Notes: generated by a model not told the origin, from the sequence alone. DNA of 59,688 nucleotides from Prolixibacteraceae bacterium UBA5740 (GCA_002419285.1 DIFU01000105.1:32970-92657), one strand, 5' to 3'. Numbered from the stretch's first letter, positions 9,927-18,999 are shown. Program-made: numbers and translations.

Positions 9927-10908
9927 TATGAACGAACTATTTGGCCCATTCGGTTTATTGATAGGACTACTTGTCCTGGTTATCATACTTTTGTATTTCA
10001 TACCCATAGGTTTATGGTTTTCAGCGCTGGTCTCAGGCGTACGAATCAGCCTACTTCAGCTTTTCCTGATGAGGTTCCGCAAGGTACCTCCTGGAGTCAT
10101 TGTCCGTGCCATGATAGAGGGTATCAAGGCAGACATTTCACTGAAAAGGGATGATCTGGAAGCACACTATCTCGCAGGTGGTCATGTTGCAAACGTTGTA
10201 CACGCATTAGTATCGGCATCAAAGGCAAATATCCAGCTAACCTTTAACATGGCCACAGCCATTGACCTTGCGGGTCGTGATGTGTTTGAGGCAGTCCAGA
10301 TGTCAGTTAATCCAAAAGTCATCAATACTCCCCCGGTCACAGCCGTTGCCAAGGATGGTATTCAGCTGATTGCCAAAGCCAGGGTTACGGTTCGTGCCAA
10401 TATCCGCCAGCTGGTTGGTGGAGCCGGAGAAGAAACCGTTCTCGCCCGCGTTGGAGAGGGAATCGTTTCCTCCATCGGTTCGGCACACTCCCATAAGGAA
10501 GTACTTGAAAATCCGGATTACATTTCACGCACTGTTCTGGAAAAAGGGTTGGATGCTGGTACAGCCTTTGAAATACTTTCAATAGATATCGCCGACATCG
10601 ACATTGGTAAAAACATTGGCGCAGGCCTTCAGATTGACCAGGCTGAAGCGGATAAAAACATTGCTCAAGCCAAGGCTGAAGAACGAAGGGCAATGGCCGT
10701 TGCTCTCGAGCAGGAAATGCGTGCAAAAGCCCAGGAAGCCAGGGCAAAGGTAATTGAAGCTGAAGCTCAGGTTCCGCTGGCCATTTCAGAAGCATTTCGT
10801 AGTGGCAATCTCGGAATTATGGATTATATGAAATATAAAAACATCATGGCCGATACATCGATGCGCGAAACAATCGCAGGCGATGAACAAGCCAAAAAGA
10901 AAAAATAA
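9919..10908 (+). CDS. floA: flotillin-like protein FloA
   Basis: Membrane scaffold of the flotillin/SPFH group, thought to form functional membrane microdomains. The protein (329 residues from this start) has an N-terminal membrane segment ([18 protein letters not shown]), then the FloA core ([20 protein letters not shown]), and an Ala/Glu/Lys-rich coiled C-terminus ([36 protein letters not shown]). Start at 9919 (ATG inside the end of nfeD) or 9928 (second ATG); the earlier TTG at 9901 is unlikely. Last gene of the run ending at the terminator at 10927. Confidence 0.93.
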   Translation: MNNMNELFGPFGLLIGLLVLVIILLYFIPIGLWFSALVSGVRISLLQLFLMRFRKVPPGVIVRAMIEGIKADISLKRDDLEAHYLAGGHVANVVHALVSASKANIQLTFNMATAIDLAGRDVFEAVQMSVNPKVINTPPVTAVAKDGIQLIAKARVTVRANIRQLVGGAGEETVLARVGEGIVSSIGSAHSHKEVLENPDYISRTVLEKGLDAGTAFEILSIDIADIDIGKNIGAGLQIDQAEADKNIAQAKAEERRAMAVALEQEMRAKAQEARAKVIEAEAQVPLAISEAFRSGNLGIMDYMKYKNIMADTSMRETIAGDEQAKKKK

Positions 10909-10926
10909 TTCATCCCTTTCAAAAAA

Positions 10927-10954
10927 AGCCTTCCATCGGGAAGGTTTTTTTTTT
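10927..10954 (+). terminator. terminator after floA
   Basis: CCTTCC / GGAAGG hairpin (10929-10934 and 10939-10944) extended by A/T pairs and followed by ten T residues. Confidence 0.85.
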
Positions 10955-11169
10955 ATTCTACCCATACGAAAAACCAGTGAGGTCAAAAACCATCCTCAGT
11001 GTATTTTGTTTAGCTATTGACCAGTTGGTTACTTTCAGCTTCTTTGATTAAATGTTACCACATGATCGAAATTGCTATCTTCCAATGATGTCATGCCGAA
11101 GAGGTCGAATTGAATCCAAAGTATCAGAAAAGGAATAATTGTCAGATGTTTTATTGAAAATCAGAAGGT

Positions 11170-12177
11170 ATGAAAATCCCGTTTTTATTCTCAGTCATTA
11201 TATTAGCCTTTTCCTGCTCCACCCCCGTATATGACATGGTTGTTACAGTAGGAGGTGAAGTCCGGGCAGATAAACTGGGCGCAACACTGGCCCACGAGCA
11301 TGTACTGGTCGATTTTATTGGTGCTGCACATGCAGATCCGGTTAGGCACAATCGAGACTCGGCCTTTTCCATCATTCTTCCGCATATTGAAAAGATCAGG
11401 GATCATGGCATTAAAACGTTTGTCGATTGTACTCCCCGTTTTTTGGGAAGAGATCCGCTCCTGTTAAAAATGCTTTCTGATGCTACGGGGATGCACTTTC
11501 TTACAAATACAGGTTTTTATGGCGCCGTCAACAATAAATATATCCCGGAGCATGTACTTAACATGCCTGCTGAAGCAATTGCTGCCTTTTGGATTGCCGA
11601 GTTTAAACAAGGGATTGACGGTACTGGCATCCGACCAGGATTTATTAAAATTGGCGTCGATGGCGAAACGCTTTCCGATTTCCATAAAACCCTGGTGACA
11701 GCTGCAGCCATGGCTCACAAAGCCACCGGTTTGACCATCATGTCGCATACAGGAAAAGCAAGCCTCGCCCAGGAGCAGATTGATATCCTGGAGGCACAAG
11801 GAGTTAAAGCCGAAGCATTTATATGGACGCACGCCCATCTTGAGAAAGACATGACTAAACATGTTGAAATTGCAAAAGCGGGAGCCTGGGTTTCATTTGA
11901 TGGGTTCAGGGGAAATCCGGAAGAAATCACAGAACTGACCGAAATGGTCGTAAATATGAAAAAGAACAACTGTGCCGTCAAACTTCTTCTTTCACAGGAT
12001 GCAGGATGGTACGATCCGGAATTTCCAGATGGAAGTAATTACCAGGAACACACGCTCATATTCGATAAGCTATTTCCCGAACTAAATGCAGCAGGCATTA
12101 CAGATGCCGATCTGAACCGTTTTCTGAATAAAAATCCAGGAAAAGCCTTTACGGTGAAATTCAGGATCAATGAGTAA
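11170..12177 (+). CDS. phosphotriesterase-family metal hydrolase, lipoprotein
   Basis: A 335-residue amidohydrolase-fold protein related to bacterial phosphotriesterase and phosphotriesterase-homology proteins. Binuclear metal ligands can be placed: HEH (His42/His44), carboxylated Lys160 in GFIKIGVDG, His193 in MSHTGK, His221 or His223 in WTHAH, and Asp277 in LLLSQDAGWY. The N-terminus (FSVIILAFSCS) reads as a lipoprotein signal with Cys16, so the enzyme is probably exported. The natural substrate is unknown; many homologues act on lactones or esters. It stands alone, with a floA terminator before it and the pnt operon after it. Confidence 0.85.
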   Translation: MKIPFLFSVIILAFSCSTPVYDMVVTVGGEVRADKLGATLAHEHVLVDFIGAAHADPVRHNRDSAFSIILPHIEKIRDHGIKTFVDCTPRFLGRDPLLLKMLSDATGMHFLTNTGFYGAVNNKYIPEHVLNMPAEAIAAFWIAEFKQGIDGTGIRPGFIKIGVDGETLSDFHKTLVTAAAMAHKATGLTIMSHTGKASLAQEQIDILEAQGVKAEAFIWTHAHLEKDMTKHVEIAKAGAWVSFDGFRGNPEEITELTEMVVNMKKNNCAVKLLLSQDAGWYDPEFPDGSNYQEHTLIFDKLFPELNAAGITDADLNRFLNKNPGKAFTVKFRINE

Positions 12178-12216
12178 AAAATTGCCTGCCCTTCCGGCCA
12201 TTGCAAAATCATTTGT

Positions 12217-12224
12217 TAGATTTG
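12217..12224 (+). promoter_or_regulatory. possible -7 box for the pnt operon
   Basis: TAGATTTG fits TAnnTTTG and lies about 25 bases ahead of the pntA start at 12249. It argues against the longer frame opening at 12201. No clear -33 element. Confidence 0.4.
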
Positions 12225-12248
12225 TCGAAATTAAAAAACAAATTTGCT

Positions 12249-13382
12249 ATGATTCTTGGGCTTTTAAAAGAGCAAGGCGATGAAACAAGGGTTGCACTAC
12301 TTCCTGAAAACATAAAGATCCTTACTGCGCAAAACGTTGAGGTTCTTGTTGAGGAAAGTGCCGGGTTCAAAGCTTTTACTTCAGATGATGAATTTAAGGA
12401 TGCCGGGGCAAAGTTGGTTACTAGAGAATTGGTTTTCGAAAAAGCTGATCTTGTTTTACAGATTCAGCCCCCTTCAGATGAAGATATTTCGAAAATCAGG
12501 CCCGAGCAGGTTTGGATCAGCGCATTCAATCCACTTTGGGAAACCGGTCTGGTGAAAAAGTTTCTGGATAAGGGAACGACCACTTTCAGTCTTGATTCCA
12601 TTCCACGCACCACTAGGGCACAGGCTATGGATATTTTATCCTCACAGGCAACGGTAGCTGGTTACAACGCAGTTTTAGATGCCGCCCTCCAATTACCAAC
12701 CTTTTTCCCTATGTTCATGACTGCTGCTGGCACTATCCGACCGGCAAATGTTTTGATTTTGGGAGCTGGCGTAGCCGGACTTCAGGCCATTGCCACTGCC
12801 CGGAGATTGGGCGCTCAGGTCGAAGCATTTGACGTGCGGTCAGCTGTAAGAGAAGAGGTGAAAAGTTTGGGCGCGCGCTTTGTAGAGGTTGAAGGCGCCA
12901 AGGAAGATAAAGCCGCAGGAGGTTATGCAGTCGAACAGACTGACGAATTCAAGAGGAAACAGCAAGAAGCTATCAATGATCATGCGGCGAAATCAAATGT
13001 AGTCATCTGTACTGCACAAATTCCCGGAAGAAAAGCGCCCATGCTTTTACCAGCCGAAGCAGTTGAAAGAATGAAACCAGGTTCGGTCATAATTGACCTG
13101 GCAGCCTCTACAGGAGGAAACTGTGAACTTACAAAAAACAACCAGACGGTTATCCACAAGGGCATCACCATTATTGGGCAGTCCAATTATCCAGCCAGAA
13201 TGCCCCTGGATGCCAGCCGTATGTTTGGCAAAAATGTCATGAATTTTCTGGCTCTTCTGATAACAAAAGAGGGAGCTTTGCACCTCAACTTTGAGGATGA
13301 TATTGTTAAAGGTACCTGTATTACCCACAAGGGACAGGTATTGAATGAACGGGTAAAATCAGTAATGGATAACCTAAAGTAG
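12249..13382 (+). CDS. pntA: NAD(P) transhydrogenase subunit alpha, NAD-binding part
   Basis: Domain I of the proton-translocating transhydrogenase, which passes hydride from NADH to NADP+ using the proton gradient. The 377-residue protein begins MILGLLKEQGDETRVAL. It has the RPANVLILGAGVAGLQAIATARRLGA Rossmann loop near 165-190 (GAGVAGLQAIATA) and the RARAQAMDILSSQ-like segment TTRAQAMDILSSQATVAGY. The membrane portion is missing because PntA is split, as is common in Bacteroidota. The start at 12249 is chosen from the family N-terminus and the -7 box. Followed after 5 bp by the second alpha subunit. Confidence 0.93.
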   Translation: MILGLLKEQGDETRVALLPENIKILTAQNVEVLVEESAGFKAFTSDDEFKDAGAKLVTRELVFEKADLVLQIQPPSDEDISKIRPEQVWISAFNPLWETGLVKKFLDKGTTTFSLDSIPRTTRAQAMDILSSQATVAGYNAVLDAALQLPTFFPMFMTAAGTIRPANVLILGAGVAGLQAIATARRLGAQVEAFDVRSAVREEVKSLGARFVEVEGAKEDKAAGGYAVEQTDEFKRKQQEAINDHAAKSNVVICTAQIPGRKAPMLLPAEAVERMKPGSVIIDLAASTGGNCELTKNNQTVIHKGITIIGQSNYPARMPLDASRMFGKNVMNFLALLITKEGALHLNFEDDIVKGTCITHKGQVLNERVKSVMDNLK

Positions 13383-13387
13383 ACGTT

Positions 13388-13714
13388 ATGGAACATATAT
13401 TACAATATTTTTTTACTTACAAGGAAGCAATTTTCATAATTGCCCTTTCGATCTTCCTGGGCATTGAAGTGATTTCCAATGTACCGGCAGTTTTGCACAC
13501 TCCTCTGATGTCGGGAGCAAACGCCATCTCCGGTGTTATTATCATTGGAGGCATCATTTTGGTTGGCCATGCTGACCTGAGCAAAGTTTCGGTTGACCTT
13601 TTACTGGGGATTCTGGCACTCATCTTCGGTACGTTAAACGTAGTTGGAGGATTTGCCGTCACTGACCGGATGCTTGAGATGTTTAAAAAGAAGAAAACTC
13701 AAAAAGCCAGCTGA
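13388..13714 (+). CDS. NAD(P) transhydrogenase subunit alpha, membrane part
   Basis: A 108-residue membrane protein corresponding to the C-terminal helices of PntA (often called PntA2 or PntAB). Three to four hydrophobic helices are visible (EAIFIIALSIFLGIEVI, HTPLMSGANAISGVIIIGGI, VDLLLGILALIFGTLNVVGG). HTPLMSGANAISG is the family signature. It sits between pntA and pntB with gaps of 5 and 2 bp, so the three products form one complex from one transcript. Confidence 0.93.
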   Translation: MEHILQYFFTYKEAIFIIALSIFLGIEVISNVPAVLHTPLMSGANAISGVIIIGGIILVGHADLSKVSVDLLLGILALIFGTLNVVGGFAVTDRMLEMFKKKKTQKAS

Positions 13715-13716
13715 CC

Positions 13717-15156
13717 ATGAACCAGATTTTAGGAATATTTGATGGAGTTTCTGTCACCTTAGGAGACAGCCTTCTGGAGTTAAGCTATCTGATCTCTGCC
13801 CTTTTGTTTGTTTATGGGCTAAAAAGATTATCGAATCCTGCGACTGCCCGAAATGGAAACATCTGGGCTGCCGCTGGCATGTTGCTTGCCATGATAACCA
13901 CAGCCCTGCTCCATAAAAATGATGCAGGACATAACATCCCTATCAGTAATCTAATTATTATCATTCTGGCAATATCGGTTGGATCTGTTGCTGGGTGGAT
14001 CATTGCCCGAAAGGTAAAAATGACAGCCATGCCCCAACTTGTCTCTCTCTACAATGCTACTGGTGGGCTTGCCTCTGCTTTGGTTGGGTTACTCGAGTTT
14101 CCAAAGGCTATGGCCGGAAACTTCGGATCACTTCTGGTAACAGTCCTCGGTCTTCTGATCGGGGCCGTTGCTTTCTCTGGAAGTATGATTGCCTATGGCA
14201 AACTTGACGGTAAGGTCGGAGACATACGTGCCGGGTACATGAAATATGTCAATATGTTGCTAATAGTCGCGACTCTGGCATTTGGAGCCTGGGTAACCTT
14301 CAACGGTGGCCAGCCATCAGAACAAATGTGGGCCATATGGCTCCTATTCGGACTTGCCATTCTTTATGGAGTACTGTTTGTTATGCCGATTGGTGGAGCC
14401 GACATGCCAGTTGTTATTTCCCTCCTGAATGCGTTGACCGGCATAGCCGCCGCCATGGCTGGATTCATCTATCATAACCAGGCAATGATACTTGGAGGTA
14501 TCCTGGTTGGTGCGGCAGGAATGATTCTGACCATGTTAATGTGTAAGGCCATGAACCGATCCTTAATAAATGTGATTATAGGGGCATTTGGCGGAGGAGG
14601 TGCTGCAGCTGACCGTGACATGGGTATCATGAAGGAAATTACAGTTAGCGATGCTGCTGTCCTACTGAATTATTCACAGAAAATTGTCATTATTCCAGGC
14701 TATGGTCTCGCAGTTGCCCAAGCCCAGCATATTGCACATGAACTAGATAACCTTTTGGAAAGCAGGGGCGTCGATGTTCGCTATGCCATACATCCGGTTG
14801 CAGGGCGTATGCCCGGACACATGAATGTGTTGCTTGCTGAAGCGGATGTTCCTTATGAAAAACTGGTAGAAATGGATCATATCAACCCTGACATGCCCAA
14901 TGTTGACGTAGCTATCGTAATTGGAGCAAATGACGTTGTAAATCCTGCAGCTTATGATGATCCATCCTCCCCTATTTATGGCATGCCCATTATTGATGCA
15001 CATCTTGCCAAAAATATCATTGTAATGAAACGTGGTGCCGGCAAAGGTTATGCGGGAATTGAAAACTTCCTGTTCTTTAATGACAAGACCAGAATGTTTT
15101 ATGGAAATGCCAAAGATTCACTCCAGAAGTTAGCTGCAGAAATCAAGAATATGTAA
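13717..15156 (+). CDS. pntB: NAD(P) transhydrogenase subunit beta
   Basis: Membrane domain II plus NADP-binding domain III of the transhydrogenase. The 479-residue protein has about eight membrane helices up to residue 285. The soluble domain then carries GAFGGGGAAADRDMG, IIPGYGLAVAQAQH (NADP loop), HPVAGRMPGHMNVLLAEADVPY and VIGANDVVNPAAYDD. Length and motifs are standard. It ends the pnt operon before a strong terminator at 15181-15213. The complex would supply NADPH. Confidence 0.96.
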   Translation: MNQILGIFDGVSVTLGDSLLELSYLISALLFVYGLKRLSNPATARNGNIWAAAGMLLAMITTALLHKNDAGHNIPISNLIIIILAISVGSVAGWIIARKVKMTAMPQLVSLYNATGGLASALVGLLEFPKAMAGNFGSLLVTVLGLLIGAVAFSGSMIAYGKLDGKVGDIRAGYMKYVNMLLIVATLAFGAWVTFNGGQPSEQMWAIWLLFGLAILYGVLFVMPIGGADMPVVISLLNALTGIAAAMAGFIYHNQAMILGGILVGAAGMILTMLMCKAMNRSLINVIIGAFGGGGAAADRDMGIMKEITVSDAAVLLNYSQKIVIIPGYGLAVAQAQHIAHELDNLLESRGVDVRYAIHPVAGRMPGHMNVLLAEADVPYEKLVEMDHINPDMPNVDVAIVIGANDVVNPAAYDDPSSPIYGMPIIDAHLAKNIIVMKRGAGKGYAGIENFLFFNDKTRMFYGNAKDSLQKLAAEIKNM

Positions 15157-15180
15157 GTTCAATTAAACCTACCACTATAA

Positions 15181-15213
15181 AGGTCCGGAGGAACATTCTC
15201 CGGGCCTTTTTTT
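15181..15213 (+). terminator. terminator after pntB
   Basis: Ten-base-pair hairpin (15181-15190 with 15198-15207, one G-T pair) followed by a T run. Confidence 0.9.
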
Positions 15214-15324
15214 ATCATGATAAGTTGAACCTTAAACTCATCAACAAATACCGGGAAAGAAAATGATCAAAAAACTATAATATTGACCTGCCTGTTCAGA
15301 CCAAGAAAAATCTGGAAGAATTGT

Positions 15325-15332
15325 TAATTTTG
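15325..15332 (+). promoter_or_regulatory. possible -7 box for phoH
   Basis: TAATTTTG fits TAnnTTTG. Transcription would start near 15337, about 20 bases before the phoH start. No -33 TTG at usual spacing. Confidence 0.4.
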
Positions 15333-15357
15333 CTACAAACAATAAAAAAATAGCCAT

Positions 15358-16371
15358 TTGGAAAAGCAAATCATTCTGGAAGGTATTGACCCACTCGAGT
15401 TTTATGGTGTCAATAATGTCAAATTCAACCTGATAAAGAATTTTTTTCCAAAAATCAAAATAACTGCCAGAGGACATTCCATTTATTTGCAGGGCGAAGA
15501 AAAAGAGCTCGAAAATTTTGAAAATAAGTTTGGATATATTCTAGACCACTATTACCAATTCAATATACTTACCGAGGAATTCATTTCACAGATCATGGTC
15601 AGTAATTTTGACGGTATTGCAGGGTCTGACGAAGAACCAGACATTCTTGTATACAGCAATACGGGGAAGCCTATTCGGGCCCGAACACCCAACCAAAGAA
15701 TACTTGTTGAAGAAAGCAAAGATCATGATCTGTTGTTTGCGATTGGCCCGGCTGGAACCGGCAAAACCTATACTGCCATTGCCATTGCCGTTAAGGCACT
15801 TAAAAACAGGGAGATAAAACGCATCATCCTGAGTCGCCCTGCTGTTGAAGCAGGTGAAAGACTCGGTTTTTTACCCGGTGATCTGAAAGAAAAGATTGAC
15901 CCCTATCTGCAACCACTGTACGATGCCCTTCTGGATATGATTCCTGCCAAAAAGCTGGAAGAATTTATCAAGGACGGAACTATCCAGATAGCCCCATTGG
16001 CATTTATGCGCGGGCGTACCCTTAGCAATGCATATGTAATCCTTGATGAAGCGCAGAACACAACCATTAACCAATTAAAAATGTTTCTTACCCGTATGGG
16101 TATGAATGCCAAATTCATCATAACCGGCGACGTTACGCAAATTGACCTGCCCGACCATCAGCAATCAGGGTTGTTGCTGGCAATGCGCCTCTTAAAGGAT
16201 ATTGAAGGAATCAGCATGGTGATGTTTGACAACAGGGACATAGTCAGGCACAAACTGGTGCGCGATATCGTCAATGCATATGATCGTTATAGTGAGGAAA
16301 AGGAAAAGATAAAGGAACGTCGCAAGGAAGAAAGAATAAGGCAGGCGGAAATTAAAAATGAACAAACATAA
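15358..16371 (+). CDS. phoH: PhoH family ATPase
   Basis: A 337-residue PhoH-type P-loop ATPase, probably acting on RNA; its precise role is unsettled in the family. Walker A is GPAGTGKT (130-137), Walker [12 protein letters not shown], followed by [12 protein letters not shown]. Residues 1-100 form the usual PhoH N-terminal region, and the C-terminus is a charged Lys/Glu tail. The start appears to be TTG at 15358: a stop codon lies in frame at 15343, no ATG lies between, and the next ATG would remove about 80 conserved residues. Followed after 11 bp by purC. Confidence 0.92.
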   Translation: MEKQIILEGIDPLEFYGVNNVKFNLIKNFFPKIKITARGHSIYLQGEEKELENFENKFGYILDHYYQFNILTEEFISQIMVSNFDGIAGSDEEPDILVYSNTGKPIRARTPNQRILVEESKDHDLLFAIGPAGTGKTYTAIAIAVKALKNREIKRIILSRPAVEAGERLGFLPGDLKEKIDPYLQPLYDALLDMIPAKKLEEFIKDGTIQIAPLAFMRGRTLSNAYVILDEAQNTTINQLKMFLTRMGMNAKFIITGDVTQIDLPDHQQSGLLLAMRLLKDIEGISMVMFDNRDIVRHKLVRDIVNAYDRYSEEKEKIKERRKEERIRQAEIKNEQT

Positions 16372-16382
16372 AAATTAGAGAC

Positions 16383-17333
16383 ATGACATCACAGGCATTA
16401 ACAAAAACAGATTTCAAATTTCCCGGGCAGAAAAGTGTCTATCACGGAAAAGTCAGGGATGTCTATAACATCAATGACGAATATTTGGTCATGGTGGTGA
16501 GTGACCGGATTTCAGCCTTTGACGTGGTACTTCCCAAAGGAATTCCATTTAAAGGACAGGTTTTAAACCAGATCGCCGCCAAATTCCTGGATGCAACATC
16601 AGATATCGTTCCCAATTGGAAAATTGCAACACCGGATCCAAATGTTACCGTTGGCCATTTTTGTGAGCCTTTTAAAGTCGAAATGGTTATCCGTGGTTAC
16701 CTTACTGGCCATGCCTGGCGCGAATATAAATCAGGGAAAAGAAGTCTCTGTGGGGTTTCATTGCCCGAGGGCATGAGAGAAAACGAGAGATTTCCTGAAC
16801 CTATCCTTACTCCTACCACCAAGGCTTCAGAAGGGCACGATGAAGATATATCAAGAGATGATATCATCGGGCAAGGGCTGGTGAGCCGCGAAGATTATGA
16901 AATGCTTGAAGACTTTACCCGTCGGGTATTTGCCAGGGGAACTGAAATTGCTGCCAAAATGGGCTTGATTCTTGTTGACACCAAATATGAATTTGGCAAA
17001 AAGGATGGAAAAATCTTTTTGATTGATGAGATTCATACTCCCGATTCATCCCGTTATTTTTATGCCGAAGGGTATGAGCAAAGACTGGCAAATGGGGAGC
17101 AGCAAAAACAGCTCTCAAAAGAATTTGTCCGCCAATGGCTAATCCAAAATGGATTTCAGGGGAAAGAAGGGCAGTCAGTACCTCCTATGTCTGACGATTT
17201 TGTAAACTCTGTAACTGACCGGTACATCGAATTGTACGAAAATATCACTGGTGACCAGTTTGCAAAATCTGATACTTCTGCCATTCTTCAGCGAATTGAA
17301 AATAATGTAAACGATTTTCTTCATAAAAGATAA
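16383..17333 (+). CDS. purC: phosphoribosylaminoimidazole-succinocarboxamide synthase
   Basis: SAICAR synthetase: joins aspartate to CAIR in purine synthesis using ATP. The 316-residue protein has [11 protein letters not shown] near the N-terminus, [44 protein letters not shown] and [15 protein letters not shown], all family hallmarks. The length is that of the long (eukaryote-like) PurC form common in Bacteroidota. It probably shares a transcript with phoH (11-bp gap) and the thioredoxin gene that follows (17-bp gap). Confidence 0.97.
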   Translation: MTSQALTKTDFKFPGQKSVYHGKVRDVYNINDEYLVMVVSDRISAFDVVLPKGIPFKGQVLNQIAAKFLDATSDIVPNWKIATPDPNVTVGHFCEPFKVEMVIRGYLTGHAWREYKSGKRSLCGVSLPEGMRENERFPEPILTPTTKASEGHDEDISRDDIIGQGLVSREDYEMLEDFTRRVFARGTEIAAKMGLILVDTKYEFGKKDGKIFLIDEIHTPDSSRYFYAEGYEQRLANGEQQKQLSKEFVRQWLIQNGFQGKEGQSVPPMSDDFVNSVTDRYIELYENITGDQFAKSDTSAILQRIENNVNDFLHKR

Positions 17334-17350
17334 CCTGACAGAACAAGATT

Positions 17351-17860
17351 ATGAAACATCTGACAATGCTTTTCCTGATAACTGCCATTGCTTTTCAAGT
17401 CATTGCACAGGATAACTTTACGCTTGCCAAGTTGAATGCACCAGCTCCAACATTCAGTTTCGAATCAAAGCCGGGAACAAAACACCAAATTTCCGATTAT
17501 CGGGGCAAGGTCGTTTTGATCACATTTTTTGCGACATGGTGCGGTCCATGCCGTGCTGAGTTACCTCATATCGAAAAGGACATTTACCAAAAGTATGTTG
17601 ACAACCCCAATTTTGAGCTGCTAATTTTTGGCCGGGAACATGATTGGGAAACGGTGAACAAATTCAAAAAGGAGCAGAAATTTTCGATGCCATTTTACCC
17701 CGATCCTGAGAGAAAAATATTCTCGCTTTATGCTAGTCAGAATATTCCAAGAAACTTCATCCTTGATAAAAAAGGGAATATTGTGTACGCATCTGTTGGG
17801 TTTAATGAGGAAGAATTTGCCAAAATGAAGGCTGAAATTGAAAAACAGCTTAAATTGTAA
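17351..17860 (+). CDS. TlpA-like exported thioredoxin-fold protein
   Basis: A 169-residue thioredoxin-fold protein with an N-terminal signal sequence (about 1-20, cleavage near VIAQ-D) and the redox motif ATWCGPC (Cys64 and Cys67). It belongs to the AhpC/TSA-Redoxin TlpA group that acts in the periplasm as a disulfide reductase, often for cytochrome maturation or oxidative defence. The downstream ArsR-thioredoxin-ArsF module is also thiol-based but has its own operator. Confidence 0.85.
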   Translation: MKHLTMLFLITAIAFQVIAQDNFTLAKLNAPAPTFSFESKPGTKHQISDYRGKVVLITFFATWCGPCRAELPHIEKDIYQKYVDNPNFELLIFGREHDWETVNKFKKEQKFSMPFYPDPERKIFSLYASQNIPRNFILDKKGNIVYASVGFNEEEFAKMKAEIEKQLKL

Positions 17861-17925
17861 TTACCCCTTTTCAAAAACACTTAGACTCATACCCCAGGTT
17901 TAATGTATAAATATACAGTACAGAT

Positions 17926-18219
17926 TTGACCAAGGAAATTATTTCGAAGGAACAAAAAGAGGCAGCCAGGTTTGCCAAAGCTTTGGGACATCCAATGCGT
18001 GTATATATTCTTCAATATCTCTGGAAGGAGGCTTGTTGCTACAGTGGTGATTTGAGCGAAGTGCTTCCGATTGCCAAATCGACGCTTTCACAGCACTTGA
18101 AAGAATTAAAAAAAGCCGGACTGATTAAAGGTGAAACTGAAGCGCCACGCATAAAATACTGTATTGACAAGGAAAATCTGGAAAAAGCGCAAAATTTAAT
18201 GCAGAGCCTTTTTTCTTGA
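17926..18219 (+). CDS. ArsR family transcriptional regulator
   Basis: A 97-residue winged-helix repressor. The recognition region reads LPIAKSTLSQHLKELKKAGLIKGE (LPIAKSTLSQHLKELKKAGL, 44-63). Vicinal cysteines Cys37-Cys38 lie before the helix-turn-helix, a place where ArsR-type proteins can hold sensor thiols; metal or redox sensing is inference. The only available start is TTG at 17926, because a stop codon lies in frame at 17908 and no ATG is present. An inverted repeat TGTATA-AA-TATACA lies just upstream (17904-17917). A perfect palindrome between this gene and the next (18237-18258) is its likely operator. Confidence 0.85.
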   Translation: MTKEIISKEQKEAARFAKALGHPMRVYILQYLWKEACCYSGDLSEVLPIAKSTLSQHLKELKKAGLIKGETEAPRIKYCIDKENLEKAQNLMQSLFS

Positions 18220-18231
18220 TTTGAAATCCTT

Positions 18232-18239
18232 TAAATTTG
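18232..18239 (+). promoter_or_regulatory. -7 box of the thioredoxin-arsF unit
   Basis: TAAATTTG fits TAnnTTTG and overlaps the left end of the palindromic operator, so bound ArsR would block RNA polymerase. Confidence 0.5.
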
Positions 18240-18258
18240 TTCGTAAATTTACGAACAA
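18237..18258 (+). promoter_or_regulatory. perfect 22-bp palindrome, probable ArsR operator
   Basis: TTGTTCGTAAA followed directly by its exact reverse complement. It lies between the arsR-like gene and the thioredoxin gene and overlaps a -7 box. Size and position are those of ArsR-family operators. Confidence 0.75.
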
Positions 18259-18273
18259 TAAAAATTCAGTGAA

Positions 18274-18507
18274 ATGGAGATCAAGGTACTTGGAACTGGT
18301 TGCCCTAAATGTAAGAATTTGGAAAAACTCACACAAGAAGCGGTTGAAATGTCTGGTGTTACAGCAAACGTAACCAAAGTGGAGGACATTATGGTAATCA
18401 TGAAATATGGAATCATGGCGACGCCAGCACTGGTTATTGATGGAAAAGTTGTTGTGAAAGGAAGGGTACCCTCTGTAGCTGAAATCATTTCATTGCTGAA
18501 AGGATAA
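18274..18507 (+). CDS. small thioredoxin-like redox-active disulfide protein
   Basis: A 77-residue minimal thioredoxin-fold protein with the active site GCPKC (Cys10 and Cys13) and the cis-proline segment MATPALVIDGKV. It matches the 'redox-active disulfide protein' group (TIGR00412) that often travels with ArsR regulators and permeases. No signal peptide, so it is cytoplasmic. It starts 15 bp after the ArsR palindrome and is followed by an ArsF-type protein; it is expected to hand electrons to partner thiols. Confidence 0.88.
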   Translation: MEIKVLGTGCPKCKNLEKLTQEAVEMSGVTANVTKVEDIMVIMKYGIMATPALVIDGKVVVKGRVPSVAEIISLLKG

Positions 18508-18561
18508 AGCACCATAAATATCACTCAGGAATTGATAGTACAAAATTCAAAAACATACATC

Positions 18562-18936
18562 ATGAAAAGACAAATCCTTGTTATGGTCCTCTTGATGCTG
18601 GCACCTTTATTTCATGCCTATTCGCAGGACAAAGACCAAAAGGTGGAAGCATACTATTTCCACAATAAAACCAGATGCATGACTTGCAATACGGTCGAGA
18701 AAGTGACCAAAGAGTCATTGCAGGAATTATACGGCGATAAAATTGTTTTTAAATCACTCGTATTTGAGGATAAGAGCAATAAGGATGTCGTGAAAAAATA
18801 CCAGGTCGAAGGGCAGTCTCTTATTTTTGTAAAAGGAGACAAGAAAACTGATATCACAAACTATGCTTTTCTGAATGCTGTGACCCGTCCCGAAAAACTG
18901 AAGGAGAAAATCAAGGAAACTGTAGACAATCTTTAA
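18562..18936 (+). CDS. ArsF-family exported protein with CxxC motif
   Basis: A 124-residue protein with a cleavable signal (about 1-21, ending HAYSQ) and a thioredoxin-like fold with TRCMTCN (Cys39 and Cys42). It resembles the ArsF family, named in databases as 'nitrophenyl compound nitroreductase subunit ArsF', usually found in operons with ArsR, a small thioredoxin, a DsbD-like membrane protein and an ArsG permease. The frame opens at 18532, but the signal peptide begins at the ATG 18562. The function is not established. The gene is followed directly by a terminator, so the usual permease partner is absent here. Confidence 0.8.
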   Translation: MKRQILVMVLLMLAPLFHAYSQDKDQKVEAYYFHNKTRCMTCNTVEKVTKESLQELYGDKIVFKSLVFEDKSNKDVVKKYQVEGQSLIFVKGDKKTDITNYAFLNAVTRPEKLKEKIKETVDNL

Positions 18937-18963
18937 CTTGAAACACATTGTTTATTTGTTGAA

Positions 18964-18999
18964 ATGAGTCCGGCACATAAAAATGCCGGACTCATTTTC
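18964..18999 (+). terminator. terminator after the arsF-type gene
   Basis: Perfect 12-bp stem (18964-18975 with 18984-18995), 8-base loop, followed by TTTT. Confidence 0.92.
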
